A DNA stretch of 64,000 nucleotides from NCBI RefSeq assembly GCF_017355525.1, contig NZ_CP067395.1, forward strand, positions 2,666,001 to 2,730,000. The letters are read 5' to 3'. Below the pieces are notes generated by a model. It saw only the letters and a list, made by a program, of their open reading frames with translations. It had not been told where the DNA came from and searched no databases. Positions within the stretch are counted from its first letter, which is position 1. Each line of letters begins with the position of its first letter. Positions 45,955-55,704 of this stretch are shown here, piece by piece. The DNA comes from Lysobacter enzymogenes. GTDB taxonomy: Bacteria > Pseudomonadota > Gammaproteobacteria > Xanthomonadales > Xanthomonadaceae. The position numbers and the translations under genes were made by a program.

Positions 45955-47223
45955 ATGTCCGCGTCCCGATCCGCCACTCGCACCGCCACCAAGACCGCCC
46001 CCCAGGTCCGCCGCGAAAATCCGCTGGAAGTCTTCGTCTGGCAGGGCACCGACAAGCGCGGCATCAAGATGAAGGGCGAGCAGGCGGCGAAGAACGCCAA
46101 CCTGCTGCGCGCCGAACTGCGCCGCCAGGGCATCACCCCGAACGTGGTCAAGCCCAAGGGCAAGCCGCTGTTCGGCGCCTCCGGCAAGCGCATCACCCCA
46201 GGCGACATCGCCATCTTCAGCCGCCAGATCGCCACGATGATGAAGTCCGGCGTGCCGATCGTGACCTCGCTGGAGATCATCGGCGAGGGCCACAAGAACC
46301 CGCGCATGAAGAAGCTGCTCAACGCGATCCGCGCCGACCTGGAAAGCGGTCTGTCGCTGTATGAGGCGATGAGCAAGCACCCGGTCCAGTTCGACGAGCT
46401 CTACCGCAACCTGGTCAAGGCCGGCGAATCCGCCGGCGTGCTCGAGACCGTGCTCGACACGGTCGCGACGTACAAGGAAAACATCGAAACCCTGAAGGGC
46501 AAGATCAAGAAGGCGCTGTTCTACCCGGCCACGGTCGTCGCGGTCGCGATCCTGGTCAGCGCGATCCTGCTGATCTTCGTGGTGCCGCAGTTCCAGGCCA
46601 CGTTCAAGAGCTTCGGCGCCGACCTGCCGGCCTTCACCTTGATGGTGATCGGCATGAGCGACTTCATGATCCAGTGGTGGTGGGCGATCCTGTTCCTGGT
46701 GATCGGCGCGGCGGTCGCCTTCATCATGGCCAAGAACCGCTCGCCGGCGTTCGCCCATTTCCTCGATCGGGTCATGCTGAAGATCCCGGTCGTCGGCCAG
46801 ATCCTGCACAACGCCGCGATCGCGCGCTTCGCCCGCACCCTGGCGGTGACCTTCCGCGCCGGCGTGCCGCTGGTGGAAGCGCTCGACACCGTCGCCGGCG
46901 CGACCGGCAACGTGGTCTACGAGAAGGCGGTCAACCGCATCCGCGACGACGTCTCGGTCGGCTACCAGGTCAACATGGCGATGAAGCAGGTCAACCTGTT
47001 CCCGCACATGGTCGTGCAGATGACCGCGATCGGCGAAGAAGCCGGCGCGCTCGACACCATGCTGGTCAAGGTCGCCGAGTTCTACGAGCAGGAGGTCAAC
47101 AACGCCGTCGATGCGCTGTCGAGCCTGCTGGAACCGCTGATCATGATCATCCTCGGCGTCATCGTCGGCGGCATGGTGGTGGCGATGTATCTGCCGATCT
47201 TCAAGCTGGCGGCGACGATCTGA
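45955..47223 (+). CDS. pilC: Type IV pilus inner-membrane platform protein PilC
   Basis: GspF-family platform protein coupling PilB to pilin polymerisation. The 422 residues hold two homologous halves (FSRQIATMMKSGVPIVTSLEII at about 82 and FARTLAVTFRAGVPLVEALDTV at about 285) and three transmembrane segments, the last at the C-terminus (LIMIILGVIVGGMVVAMYLPIFKL). The hallmark GTDKRGIKMKGE is near the N-terminus. It sits in the order pilB-pilC-pilD. Confidence 0.97.
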   Translation: MSASRSATRTATKTAPQVRRENPLEVFVWQGTDKRGIKMKGEQAAKNANLLRAELRRQGITPNVVKPKGKPLFGASGKRITPGDIAIFSRQIATMMKSGVPIVTSLEIIGEGHKNPRMKKLLNAIRADLESGLSLYEAMSKHPVQFDELYRNLVKAGESAGVLETVLDTVATYKENIETLKGKIKKALFYPATVVAVAILVSAILLIFVVPQFQATFKSFGADLPAFTLMVIGMSDFMIQWWWAILFLVIGAAVAFIMAKNRSPAFAHFLDRVMLKIPVVGQILHNAAIARFARTLAVTFRAGVPLVEALDTVAGATGNVVYEKAVNRIRDDVSVGYQVNMAMKQVNLFPHMVVQMTAIGEEAGALDTMLVKVAEFYEQEVNNAVDALSSLLEPLIMIILGVIVGGMVVAMYLPIFKLAATI

Positions 47224-47242
47224 TCGGCGATATCCTCACCGC

Positions 47243-48130
47243 ATGGCATTCCTAGATCAGAATCCCGGCCTCGGGTATCCGCTCGCGGCCGGTTTCGGGC
47301 TGCTGCTCGGCAGTTTCTACAACGTCGTCATCCTGCGCCTGCCGAAGCGGCTGGAATGGCAGTGGAAGAAGGACGCGCGCGAGGTCCTCGAACTGCCGGA
47401 GGTCTACGACCCGCCGCCGCCCGGAATCGTGGTCGAGCGCTCGCACTGCCCGCACTGCAAGCATCAGCTGTCGTGGTTCGAGAACATTCCGCTGTTCAGC
47501 TACCTCGCGCTGCGCGGGCGCTGCCGTTACTGCAAGACCCCGATCTCGATGCAGTACCCGGCGGTCGAGCTGCTGACCATGCTGCTGATGCTGGCCTGCG
47601 TGGCCCGCTTCGGTTTCGGCTGGCAGGGCTTCGGCGCGATGGTGCTCACCAGTTTCCTGATCATCCTGTCGGGCATCGACCTGCGCACGCAGTACCTGCC
47701 CGATAGCCTGACCTTGCCGCTGATGTGGCTCGGCATCGTCGCCGCCAGCGACAACCTGTACTTCCCCGTCAAACCGGCCGTGCTCGGCGCGATCGCCGGC
47801 TTCGGCAGCCTGTGGCTGGTCAACTGGATCTACAAGCAGTACCAGGTGGTCGTCAAACACGTCAAAGACCCGCGCGAAGGCATGGGCGGCGGCGACTTCA
47901 AGCTGCTCGCGGCGATCGGCGCCTGGGTCGGGCTCAAGGGCGTGCTGCCGGTGATCCTGATGTCGTCGCTGGTCGGCGCGGTGATCGGCTCGATCTGGCT
48001 GGCGATCAAGGGCCGCGACATGGGCATCCCGATCCCGTTCGGGCCGTACCTGGCCATCGCCGGCTGGATCGTGTTCTTCTGGGGCGAAAACCTGCTGCAG
48101 GCCTACCTGTCCTTCTCCGGACTGCGTTGA
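47243..48130 (+). CDS. pilD: Prepilin peptidase / N-methyltransferase PilD
   Basis: Cleaves the short leader of the three pilins and methylates the new N-terminus. The 295 residues have the cytoplasmic zinc-binding loop with Cys69, Cys72 (CPHC) and Cys94, Cys97 (CRYC), and the catalytic aspartates Asp146 (LSGIDLRTQ) and Asp218 (MGGGDFKLLAAIGAWVG) of the GxGD protease family. The stop overlaps the coaE start (TGATG), a conserved pilD-coaE arrangement. Confidence 0.97.
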   Translation: MAFLDQNPGLGYPLAAGFGLLLGSFYNVVILRLPKRLEWQWKKDAREVLELPEVYDPPPPGIVVERSHCPHCKHQLSWFENIPLFSYLALRGRCRYCKTPISMQYPAVELLTMLLMLACVARFGFGWQGFGAMVLTSFLIILSGIDLRTQYLPDSLTLPLMWLGIVAASDNLYFPVKPAVLGAIAGFGSLWLVNWIYKQYQVVVKHVKDPREGMGGGDFKLLAAIGAWVGLKGVLPVILMSSLVGAVIGSIWLAIKGRDMGIPIPFGPYLAIAGWIVFFWGENLLQAYLSFSGLR

Positions 48131-48744
48131 TGGCCGGGTTCTGCGTCGGCGTCACCGGCGGCGTGGCTTCGGGCAAGAGCGAGGTCACCCGGCGCTTCGA
48201 AGCGCTGGGCATCGTCGTCGCCGACGCCGATCTGGCCGCGCGCGCCGCGGTCGCGCCGGGCAGCGAAGGCCTGGCCGAAGTCGCGGCCGCGTTCGGGCCG
48301 CAGGTGCTCGCCGCCGACGGCGGCATGGACCGCGCCGCGATGCGGCGCCTGGTGTTCGCCGACGAGGCCGCGCGCAAGCGGCTGGAAGCCATCGTCCACC
48401 CGCGCGTGCGGGCGATGCTGCAGGCGCAGTGCGAGCAGGCGCCCGGCGCCTACGCGATCGCCGCGATCCCGCTGCTGGCCGAAGGCGGCCGCGATGCGTA
48501 TCCCTGGCTGCATCGGGTGCTGGTGGTGGACGTGCCGACGGCGGTGCAGCAGGCGCGGGTGATGCAGCGCGACCGCATCGACGCCGAACTGGCCGCGCGC
48601 ATGATCGCCGCGCAGGCGACGCGCGAGGCGCGGCTGGCGGTGGCCGACGACATCGTGGTCAACGACGGGCCGCTGGAGGCGCTGCAGGCGCAGGTCGAAG
48701 CGCTGGATCGGCGTTATCGGGCGATGGCCGACGCCGCGGCCTGA
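48130..48744 (+). CDS. coaE: Dephospho-CoA kinase
   Basis: Last enzyme of coenzyme A synthesis. The 204-residue product shows GVTGGVASGKSEV (P-loop, 7-19), VVADADLAARAAV, HPRVRAML and VVDVPTAVQQARVMQRD. Translationally coupled to pilD. There is no evident terminator after it; a REP-like repeat lies in the following 206-base gap. Confidence 0.96.
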   Translation: MAGFCVGVTGGVASGKSEVTRRFEALGIVVADADLAARAAVAPGSEGLAEVAAAFGPQVLAADGGMDRAAMRRLVFADEAARKRLEAIVHPRVRAMLQAQCEQAPGAYAIAAIPLLAEGGRDAYPWLHRVLVVDVPTAVQQARVMQRDRIDAELAARMIAAQATREARLAVADDIVVNDGPLEALQAQVEALDRRYRAMADAAA

Positions 48745-48893
48745 GGCTTCGCGAATCCGCGCCGGGCGATCGGCCCGTCAGCTTCCAACGACCGATCGCG
48801 CGTTGGCGCGCGAAGACCTTCCCGCGACGCCACGAAACGGCCTTCAGGCCCAGGACTTTAGATCCCGGTCGATGTGTTGCGCCGTAGTTGCGG

Positions 48894-48924
48894 TGTCGCG
48901 GTCGCGGCTCGCGCCGCTCCTACA
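48894..48924. repeat. Solitary copy of the 31-bp REP-like element
   Basis: The same 31-mer as one arm of the palindrome at 12136-12205 (begins TGTCGCGGTCGCGGCTCGCG). Here it stands alone between the convergent coaE and Nudix genes. Confidence 0.85.
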
Positions 48925-48950
48925 GTCGCGAGCGAAGCCGCGCCGCCTCA

Positions 48951-49898
48951 TTACGCCGGCCACAGACTCCGGATCGCCGCCACGCCCTGCGCCCCGTGCC
49001 GGCGCGCATCGGCCAGATCCTCGACCCCGAGCCCGCCGATGGCGTAGATCGGCAGCGACGCCGATTCGCGCAAGGCCGCGAACGCCTCCCAGCCGATGCC
49101 GAGCACGCTGGGGTGGCTCGGCGTCGGCTTGATCGAGCCGACCACGGCGAAATCGCAGCCCAGGGCCTGCGCCGCGCGCAGCTCGCCGGCGTCGTGGCAG
49201 GACGCCGCCAGCGGCAGTTCGGCCGGCAGCGGGCGCTCGCCTACGGCGGCCGCGTCGCGCAGTTGCGCCGCGCGCAGGTGCGCGCCCACGCCGAGCTCGC
49301 GCGCCAGCGCGAGGTCCGCATTGATCAGCAGTTCGGCCTTGGCCGTACGGCAACGCTTGGCCGCGGCCGCGGCGAGCCGGCGCCAGCGCGCGGGATCGGC
49401 CGCGCTCAACGCCGGCGCGCGCAGCTGCACGCGCTTGACGCCGGCGGCCAGCGCGGCCGCCAGCGCCGCCAGCCAGGCCTCGTCGTCGGCGCCGGGTTCG
49501 GGCGTCACCAGATAACGGTCGGGCTGCTCCAGCGCCGCCACCACCGGCCGGTCGGCCGGCGGCATGGCGTAGCTGGCCAGCTTGTGCGGCGGCACCCAGA
49601 CCAGGGCCTGGCCCTCGCGCCCGCGCGCACTGCCGCGCCACGCGCGCACCTCGCGCACGTCGAGCACCAGACGCTTGTCGGGATAACGCTGCGGCACCCG
49701 GATCAGCTCGGCGCCGATCTCGCTGTCGATGCCGAGCTCCTCGTGCAGTTCGCGGCTCAACGCCGCCTCGGGCGTCTCGCCCGGCTCGCGCTTGCCGCCC
49801 GGGAATTCCCACAGACCGGCCAGATCGCGGCCTTCGGTGCGGCGGGTCAGCAGGACCCGGCCGCGCGCGTCGCGGATGACGCCGGCGACGACTTCCAC
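48951..49898 (-). CDS. Nudix hydrolase fused to a thiamine phosphate synthase-like domain
   Basis: A 315-residue two-domain protein. Residues 1-130 are a MutT-type Nudix hydrolase (VVAGVIRDARGRVLLTRR, Nudix box GGKREPGETPEAALSRELHEELGI), cleaning oxidised nucleotides. Residues 150-315 resemble ThiE/TenI (VKRVQLRAPALSA, INADLALARELGVGAHL, FAVVGSIKPTPSHPSVLGIGWEAF, PIYAIGGLGVEDLADARRHGAQGVAAIRS). This MutT-ThiE fusion is known in Pseudomonas and Xanthomonas; the role of the ThiE part is unclear. Start is uncertain: GTG at 49898 fits MutT N-termini, while ATG at 49991 would run into repeat DNA. Confidence 0.85.
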   Translation of the reverse strand: MEVVAGVIRDARGRVLLTRRTEGRDLAGLWEFPGGKREPGETPEAALSRELHEELGIDSEIGAELIRVPQRYPDKRLVLDVREVRAWRGSARGREGQALVWVPPHKLASYAMPPADRPVVAALEQPDRYLVTPEPGADDEAWLAALAAALAAGVKRVQLRAPALSAADPARWRRLAAAAAKRCRTAKAELLINADLALARELGVGAHLRAAQLRDAAAVGERPLPAELPLAASCHDAGELRAAQALGCDFAVVGSIKPTPSHPSVLGIGWEAFAALRESASLPIYAIGGLGVEDLADARRHGAQGVAAIRSLWPA

Positions 49899-49912
49899 GA
49901 CCCGGGATGGGC

Positions 49913-50012
49913 GATTGGGGATTGGGGATTCGGCGACGGGCGCCGCGACCGCCGAGGGCGGCTCGGGATCGGCATCGGCGGCGTCGCCCATCCCGAATCC
50001 CGAATCCCGAAT
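49913..50012. repeat. Short 7-bp tandem repeats in inverted arms (GGGATT / AATCCC type)
   Basis: Three perfect units of CCCGAAT (49992-50012) face an inverted, looser array GATTGGGGATTGGGGATTCG (49913-49932). Similar units occur on both sides of the ftsA-ftsZ gap. The element fills the space between the secA stop and the Nudix gene, and the frame through it codes low-complexity sequence. Confidence 0.7.
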
Positions 50013-50022
50013 CTCGGCTGTA

Positions 50023-52743
50023 TCAGCCCAACTGCCCATGGCAATGCTTGTACTTCTTGCCGCTGCCGCAAGGGCAAGGATCGTTGCGGCCGACATTGGC
50101 GAAGGCTTCGTCCGCCAGCACCTGCTCGGCTTCCTCGTCGGCGCCGAAACCGCCGGCGCTGGCGTGCTGGAACTGCATCTGGCCGAGCTGGGCTTCGGCC
50201 TGGGCGCGTTCCTGCTGCTCGAGCGCGGCGATTTCTTCCTCGCTCTGGATGCGCACGCGCGCCAGGATCGTCACCACCTCGCGCTTGACCTTGTCGAGCA
50301 TCTCCGAGAACAGCTCGAAGGCTTCCTTCTTGTATTCCTGCTTGGGCTGCTTCTGCGCGTAACCGCGCAGGTGGATGCCCTGGCGCAGGTAGTCCATGCG
50401 CGCCAGATGCTCCTTCCAGTTCTGGTCGAGCACGTTGAGCATGATGTGCTTTTCCAGCATGCGCATGGTCTCGGCGCCGAGCTGCTGCTCGCGCGCGGAG
50501 AAATGCCCTTCCACCGCCTCGTGGACCTGGCGCGCGACCGCTTCGGCGTCGAGCTCCTCGGCCTTGGCCGCGGTCTCGACCAGCGGCACCTGCACGCCGA
50601 ACTCCGAGGCCAGCGTGGCCTGCAGGCCCGGCAGGTCCCACTGGTCGTCGACCGAGTCGGCCGGCACGTGGCGCTGCACGATCTCGGCGACCACGTCGCC
50701 GCGGATGCCGTCGACGTTCTCCTGCACGCTCTCGGCTTCCAGCAGCTCGTCGCGCTGGCCGTAGATCACCTTGCGCTGATCGTTGTTGACGTCGTCGAAG
50801 TCGAGCAGGTTCTTGCGGATGTCGAAGTTGTGGGCCTCGACCTTGCGCTGCGCGTTGGCGATCTGCTTGGTCACCAGCGGGCTTTCGATGATGTCGTCTT
50901 CCTTCAGGCCCATCCGCGCCATCACCTTCTGCACCCAGTCGGCGGCGAAGATGCGCATCAGATTGTCTTCGAGCGACAGGTAGAAGCGCGAGGAACCCGG
51001 GTCGCCCTGGCGGCCGGCGCGGCCGCGCAGCTGGTTGTCGATGCGGCGCGATTCGTGGCGTTCGGTGCCGACGATGTGCAGGCCGCCGGAGGCCTTGACC
51101 GCGTCGTGGCGCTGCTGCCACTCGGCCTTCAGGCGCTTGTGGGTGACCTCGTCGACCGGCTCGCCGTTGTTCTGCGCGGCGAGCTCGGCGAGCTCGGATT
51201 CCAGCGAGCCGCCGAGCACGATGTCGGTGCCGCGGCCGGCCATGTTGGTCGCGATGGTGATCGCGCCCGGACGCCCGGCCTGGGCGATGATGTTGGCCTC
51301 GCGCTCGTGCTGCTTGGCGTTGAGCACCTCGTGGTGCACGCCGGCGGCCTTGAGCTGCTGGCTCAGCATTTCCGACACTTCGATCGAGGTCGTGCCGACC
51401 AGCACCGGCTGGCCGCGCTCGTGCGAGGCCTGGATCTCGGCCAGCACCGCGCGGTACTTGCCGTTGCGGTTGAGGAACACCTGGTCGGAGTGGTCCTTGC
51501 GCTGGGCCGGACGGTTGGTCGGGATCACGATCACTTCCAGGCCGTAGATGCTCTGGAATTCGTACGCCTCGGTGTCGGCCGTACCGGTCATGCCGGCCAG
51601 CTTCTTGTACATGCGGAACAGGTTCTGGAAGGTGATGCTCGCCAGGGTCTGGTTCTCGCGCTGGACCGGCACGCCTTCCTTCGCTTCGACCGCCTGGTGC
51701 AGGCCGTCGGACCAGCGCCGGCCCGGCAGGGTGCGGCCGGTGAATTCGTCGACGATCACCACCTCGCCGTCGCGCACGATGTAGTCGACGTCGCGCTGGT
51801 AGATCGCATGGCCGCGCAGCGCCGCGTTGAGGTGGTGCACGACCGAGATGTTCTGCCCGGCGTACAGCGATTCTTCGTCGCCGATGATGCCGGCCTTGCG
51901 CAGCAGTTCTTCGGCGTGCTCCTGGCCGGCTTCGGACAGGTGCACCTGCTTGCCCTTCTCGTCGACCCAGTAGTCGCCGTCGCCGTCTTCCTTCTCCTGA
52001 CGCGTCAGCGAGGGGACGATGCGGTTGACTTTGATGTACAGCTCCGGCGATTCGTCGGCCGGACCGGAGATGATCAGCGGGGTGCGCGCCTCGTCGATCA
52101 GGATCGAGTCGACTTCGTCGACGATCGCGTAATGCAGGCCGCGCTGGAAGCGGTCGTCCTTCGACAGCGCCATGTTGTCGCGCAGGTAGTCGAAGCCGAA
52201 TTCGTTGTTGGTGCCGTAGGTGATGTCGGCGGCGTACGCGGCGTGCTTGTCGGCGTGGTTCATGCCCGGGTAGACCACGCCCACGCTCAGGCCGAGCCAG
52301 TTGTAGAGCTTGCCCATCCAGGCCGAGTCGCGCCGGGCCAGGTAGTCGTTGACGGTGACGACGTGGGTGCCCTTGCCTTCCAGCGCGTTGAGGTAGACCG
52401 GCAGCGTGCCGACCAGGGTCTTGCCCTCGCCGGTGCGCATCTCGGCGATCTTGCCCAGGTGCAGGACCATGCCGCCGATCATCTGCACGTCGTAATGGCG
52501 CATGCCGAGCACGCGCTTGGACGCTTCGCGGCAGACCGCGAACGCCTCCGGCAACAGCTTGTCGAGCGATTCGCCATCGGCGATGCGCTTCTGGAACTCC
52601 GGCGTCTTGGCCTGCAGCTGGGCGTCGGAGAGTTTCTCGAACTCCGCCTCGAGCGCGTTGATCTTGACGACGGATCGTTGCAGTTGGCGCAGCAGGCGGT
52701 CGTTGCGGCTGCCGAAAACGCGGGTAAGCAAGCTGTTGAGCAT
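50023..52743 (-). CDS. secA: Preprotein translocase ATPase SecA
   Basis: Motor of the Sec export pathway. The 906 residues are complete: [22 protein letters not shown], Walker A MRTGEGKT (102-109), [18 protein letters not shown], the preprotein cross-linking region, [29 protein letters not shown], the scaffold/wing domains, and the C-terminal zinc finger [14 protein letters not shown] that binds SecB. No secM-like gene precedes it. Confidence 0.99.
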   Translation of the reverse strand: MLNSLLTRVFGSRNDRLLRQLQRSVVKINALEAEFEKLSDAQLQAKTPEFQKRIADGESLDKLLPEAFAVCREASKRVLGMRHYDVQMIGGMVLHLGKIAEMRTGEGKTLVGTLPVYLNALEGKGTHVVTVNDYLARRDSAWMGKLYNWLGLSVGVVYPGMNHADKHAAYAADITYGTNNEFGFDYLRDNMALSKDDRFQRGLHYAIVDEVDSILIDEARTPLIISGPADESPELYIKVNRIVPSLTRQEKEDGDGDYWVDEKGKQVHLSEAGQEHAEELLRKAGIIGDEESLYAGQNISVVHHLNAALRGHAIYQRDVDYIVRDGEVVIVDEFTGRTLPGRRWSDGLHQAVEAKEGVPVQRENQTLASITFQNLFRMYKKLAGMTGTADTEAYEFQSIYGLEVIVIPTNRPAQRKDHSDQVFLNRNGKYRAVLAEIQASHERGQPVLVGTTSIEVSEMLSQQLKAAGVHHEVLNAKQHEREANIIAQAGRPGAITIATNMAGRGTDIVLGGSLESELAELAAQNNGEPVDEVTHKRLKAEWQQRHDAVKASGGLHIVGTERHESRRIDNQLRGRAGRQGDPGSSRFYLSLEDNLMRIFAADWVQKVMARMGLKEDDIIESPLVTKQIANAQRKVEAHNFDIRKNLLDFDDVNNDQRKVIYGQRDELLEAESVQENVDGIRGDVVAEIVQRHVPADSVDDQWDLPGLQATLASEFGVQVPLVETAAKAEELDAEAVARQVHEAVEGHFSAREQQLGAETMRMLEKHIMLNVLDQNWKEHLARMDYLRQGIHLRGYAQKQPKQEYKKEAFELFSEMLDKVKREVVTILARVRIQSEEEIAALEQQERAQAEAQLGQMQFQHASAGGFGADEEAEQVLADEAFANVGRNDPCPCGSGKKYKHCHGQLG

Positions 52744-53116
52744 GACGGGTCCGTGTAAAGCGAACGGGGTTGCACAGGCGGGACGTGTTAAGAACGCGTT
52801 GCCGCCGGCAAGTTCCCCAGGAATCCAGAGGACCGCCCGATCGCTGCGTCCGAACCCCCGCGAACGGGGGCCGTAAAACGCGATCGGGGGCGCCATGCGC
52901 CCCCGATCGGATCGAGCCTGGTCTTTGGCCACACGCATTCTAGCGTGGGGGGCGACCTGAACGGTATCAAGGGGGAAAAGCGACGGCGGAATGTGGGACT
53001 TTGCCCGATTCCACGGTTCGCGAGTCAGTCCTCAGCGGCGACTTGCGCGTCCGGCCGGCCGCGGAGCGGCCGGCGTTCGAGGGGCCGCGAGCCAGTGGCT
53101 CGCAAGCAGGCCCCTC
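52744..53116. other. Intergenic region upstream of secA
   Basis: A 373-base gap holding the M23 gene terminator (52877-52909) and then, closer to secA, the expected secA promoter. A loose TTGCCG-N15-TAACAC match about 55 bases before the ATG has non-ideal spacing. No gene is seen. Confidence 0.5.
52877..52909 (-). terminator. Terminator after the M23 endopeptidase gene
   Basis: A 13-bp perfect stem (CGATCGGGGGCGC / GCGCCCCCGATCG, loop CAT) followed on the minus strand by TTTTA. It lies about 210 bases past the M23 stop, before secA. Confidence 0.7.
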
Positions 53117-54028
53117 TCACCCCCGGAGCGGCGACTGCTGGTTGAGGAACTTGACCGGATTGACCACCCGCCCGTTCTCCCACACCTCGAAATGCACGTG
53201 GGCGCCGGTGGAGCGGCCGCTGGAACCGGCCTTGGCCACTTCCTGGCCGGCGCGGACCAGCTCGCCGACCTTCATCAGCAGGCGCGAGTTGTGCGCGTAG
53301 CGGGTCACGTAGCCGTTGCCGTGGTCGATCTCGATGACGTTGCCGTAGCCCGAGCGCACGCCCGAGTAGCTGACCACGCCGTCGGCCACCGCCAGCACCG
53401 GGTCGCCGACGTCGGCTTCGAAGTCGATGCCCTTGTGGAACGCGGCACCGCCGTTGAACGGGTCGGCGCGGCCGCCGAAGCCGGAGGTGATGTAGCTGTT
53501 GGCGATCGGCGCGCGCGAGGGCACCGCGTTCATGTCGATCTGGCGGTTGAACAGCAGCGATTCCAGCACCGTCAGCTGCTCGCCGGAGGCCTTGAACTGC
53601 TGCTTGAGCTGGTCCATGCCCATGTCGAGCTCGGGCTTGGACATGTCGCGGACCGGGCCCGCGCCGCCGACGCCGACCGGCTTGTTGAAATCGAATTCGC
53701 CGTCCTGGAGCTGGCCGATCCGGGTCAGGCGCTCGCCGAGGGCGTTGAGGCGGTTGGCCTCGGCCTGCAATTCGCCCATGCGCGCGGCCAGGGCATTGAT
53801 CTCGCGCTGCGCGTCGCGGCGGGTGACGGCGATCTGGTCGTGCTGCTGGGCCAGTTCGGCGCGTAGCATGCGGTTGTCGGCGATGCCGGCGCCGGCGCCG
53901 ACGCAAACGCCGGTGCCCAGCAGCAGCGCGATCGCCAGTGCGGGACGGCGGGCGCCGGCCCGGCCGCACTGCTGGAAGAAGTTCCCCAGCCGTTCGCGCG
54001 TGTGCTCTACGATGGATTGATAGGTCAT
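53117..54028 (-). CDS. M23-family (LytM-type) peptidoglycan endopeptidase
   Basis: A 303-residue envelope protein with one N-terminal transmembrane segment (about 29-50), a coiled-coil region (about 55-105) and a C-terminal M23 domain. Zinc-site motifs are FHKGIDFEADVGDPVLAVADGVV and HVHFEVWENGRVVNPVKFL (His277, His279), so catalytic residues look intact. It is well placed between secA and lpxC/fts genes for cell-wall turnover or amidase activation. The ATG overlaps, in opposite direction, the upstream possible start of the DUF721 gene. Confidence 0.9.
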   Translation of the reverse strand: MTYQSIVEHTRERLGNFFQQCGRAGARRPALAIALLLGTGVCVGAGAGIADNRMLRAELAQQHDQIAVTRRDAQREINALAARMGELQAEANRLNALGERLTRIGQLQDGEFDFNKPVGVGGAGPVRDMSKPELDMGMDQLKQQFKASGEQLTVLESLLFNRQIDMNAVPSRAPIANSYITSGFGGRADPFNGGAAFHKGIDFEADVGDPVLAVADGVVSYSGVRSGYGNVIEIDHGNGYVTRYAHNSRLLMKVGELVRAGQEVAKAGSSGRSTGAHVHFEVWENGRVVNPVKFLNQQSPLRG

Positions 54029-54035
54029 GAGTCCG

Positions 54036-54488
54036 ATGTCTGATTCCAAGCCCAAAAGGCCGCCGTCGCGCCGCCCTTCCGCTCCGCGCATCGCCCTGGA
54101 TGCGTTGATGGAGGACACCGCCGGCAACCCGATCAAGCGAGCCTTGTGGCTCGAAGATCTGGACCTTCGGTTACGCCCCTACCTGCCGCCTTCGCTCGCC
54201 GCGCACGCGCGGCTGGCCAACTTCGAACGCGGCAGGCTCGTGTATGTCGTCGATGCTCCGGTGTGGCGCGCCAAATTGCGGCTGGCCGCACCGGAAATGC
54301 TCGACGCAGCCCGGTCCGTCGGGCTGAAAGCGGCCGAACTCGTCGTCAAGACGACGATCCCGCAACCGGCGGCAGCACCGGTGCGGCAGGCCAAACCCCT
54401 GTCGGCCGCGACGCAGAAAGCGTTGCAGGCCGCGCTGGACTCGCTGCGCGGCCCCGATGATTCCAAGGGCCGCGGCGACGCCAGCTGA
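54036..54488 (+). CDS. DUF721 (DciA-like) protein
   Basis: A 150-residue basic protein. RLANFERGRLVYVVDAPVWRAKLRLAAPEMLDAAR matches the DUF721 domain, the family of the helicase-loading factor DciA, which in gammaproteobacteria often lies near secA/lpxC. The long proline/arginine-rich N-terminus and Q/A/K-rich tail are disordered. ATG at 54027 or 54036 both possible; I prefer 54036 (MSDSKPKRPPSRR). Whether it loads the replicative helicase here is inference. Confidence 0.8.
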   Translation: MSDSKPKRPPSRRPSAPRIALDALMEDTAGNPIKRALWLEDLDLRLRPYLPPSLAAHARLANFERGRLVYVVDAPVWRAKLRLAAPEMLDAARSVGLKAAELVVKTTIPQPAAAPVRQAKPLSAATQKALQAALDSLRGPDDSKGRGDAS

Positions 54489-54792
54489 CGCTCGGACGGT
54501 ACGCGCGGGGGGCGTTCCGGTAAGGGCCGAGTGCCGGGTCGGGGCATCCTACTGGCCCAACCCCGGGGGTTTGTTAAACGATCGGAAGCATTCCGGAAAA
54601 GTTCCGTTAGAAATTCGTTAACCCGTCACGTGGCATTCACGAGTGTGATCTGGTTAACGTTCCTGACTTTTCCGGGCCGGCATCACGGGCCGGTAGAGAC
54701 GCGCGTTCAGCTTGGAACGCGGATCGGAAGCGCTGGGCGGGCACAAATTTCCCGCGGTGCAGCAGGCGCGGAGCCTGCCGCGGGCGTCCGCC
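54489..54792. other. Intergenic region between DUF721 gene and lpxC
   Basis: A convergent 304-base gap. It contains an AT-richer core (54570-54670) with inverted arms CGTTAACC (54616-54623) and GGTTAACG (54652-54659) separated by 28 bases, and a TGTGATC half-site (54644-54650) like that of CRP/Clp. No T-tailed hairpin is clear. A 107-codon frame (54531-54854) lacks protein character. Confidence 0.5.
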
Positions 54793-55704
54793 TCAGGCGA
54801 ACGCGGTCTCGCTGGCGTAGGCGACCGGGCCGGCTTCGGTCTGGTCGAAGCTGACCAGTTCCCAGGCCGAACGCTCGGCCAGCAGCGCGCGCACCAGCTT
54901 GTTGTTGAGCGCGTGGCCGGACTTGTAGCCCTCGTAGGCGCCGATGATGGCGTGGCCGGCCAGGTACAGGTCGCCGACCGCGTCGAGGATCTTGTGGCGG
55001 ACGAACTCGTCGGCGTAGCGCAGGCCGTCGTCGTTGAGCACGCGGAATTCGTCGAGCACGATCGCGTTGTCCATCGAGCCGCCGAGGCCGAGGTTGCGTT
55101 CGCGCATGTATTCCAGGTCGCGCATGAAGCCGAAGGTGCGGGCGCGGCTGACTTCGCGGATGTAGTTCTGGGTCGAGAACTCGACCTGCGCGCGCGACTG
55201 CGAGGCCGGGATCGCCGGGTGGTCGAACACCACGGTGAAGCCGAGGCGGAACCCGTCGAACGGCTCGAACCGGGCGACCTTGTCGCCGTCGCGCACTTCC
55301 ACCGGGTGCTTGATGCGAATGAAGCGCTTGGGCGCGTCCTGCTCGGCGATGCCGGCGGACTGCAGCAGGAATACGAACGGACCGGCCGAGCCGTCCATGA
55401 TCGGCACTTCCGGCGCGGACAGCTCGACATAGCAGTTGTCGATGCCCAGCCCGGCCATCGCCGAGAGCAGGTGCTCCACCGTCATGACCTTGCCCAGACC
55501 GTAGGTCAGGCCGGTGCACAGGGTGGTTTCGGTGACCAGGTCGGCGCGCGCGGGCATCTCCACCACCGGATCGAGATCGGTGCGGCGGAACACGATGCCG
55601 GTATCGACCGGCGCCGGGCGCAAGGTCAGGAAGACCTTTTCGCCGCTGTGCAGACCCACGCCGGTGGCGCGGATGACGGTCTTGAGGGTGCGCTGGCGCG
55701 ACAT
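54793..55704 (-). CDS. lpxC: UDP-3-O-acyl-N-acetylglucosamine deacetylase
   Basis: Committed step of lipid A synthesis, a zinc enzyme. The 303 residues have the first ligand His78 in [14 protein letters not shown] and the [14 protein letters not shown] motif (His and Asp ligands near 237 and 241), plus [17 protein letters not shown] and [16 protein letters not shown]. The order ftsZ then lpxC is the conserved end of the division cluster. Confidence 0.99.
   Translation of the reverse strand: MSRQRTLKTVIRATGVGLHSGEKVFLTLRPAPVDTGIVFRRTDLDPVVEMPARADLVTETTLCTGLTYGLGKVMTVEHLLSAMAGLGIDNCYVELSAPEVPIMDGSAGPFVFLLQSAGIAEQDAPKRFIRIKHPVEVRDGDKVARFEPFDGFRLGFTVVFDHPAIPASQSRAQVEFSTQNYIREVSRARTFGFMRDLEYMRERNLGLGGSMDNAIVLDEFRVLNDDGLRYADEFVRHKILDAVGDLYLAGHAIIGAYEGYKSGHALNNKLVRALLAERSAWELVSFDQTEAGPVAYASETAFA

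Noticed and set aside
49899..50096. Longer N-terminus for the Nudix-ThiE fusion
   Set aside because: The added residues translate 7-bp repeat DNA and overlap the secA end; MutT homologues begin at about the chosen GTG.
54531..54854. 107-codon plus-strand frame in the DUF721-lpxC gap
   Set aside because: Runs into lpxC in antisense and changes from AT-rich to Arg-rich low-complexity; no support.
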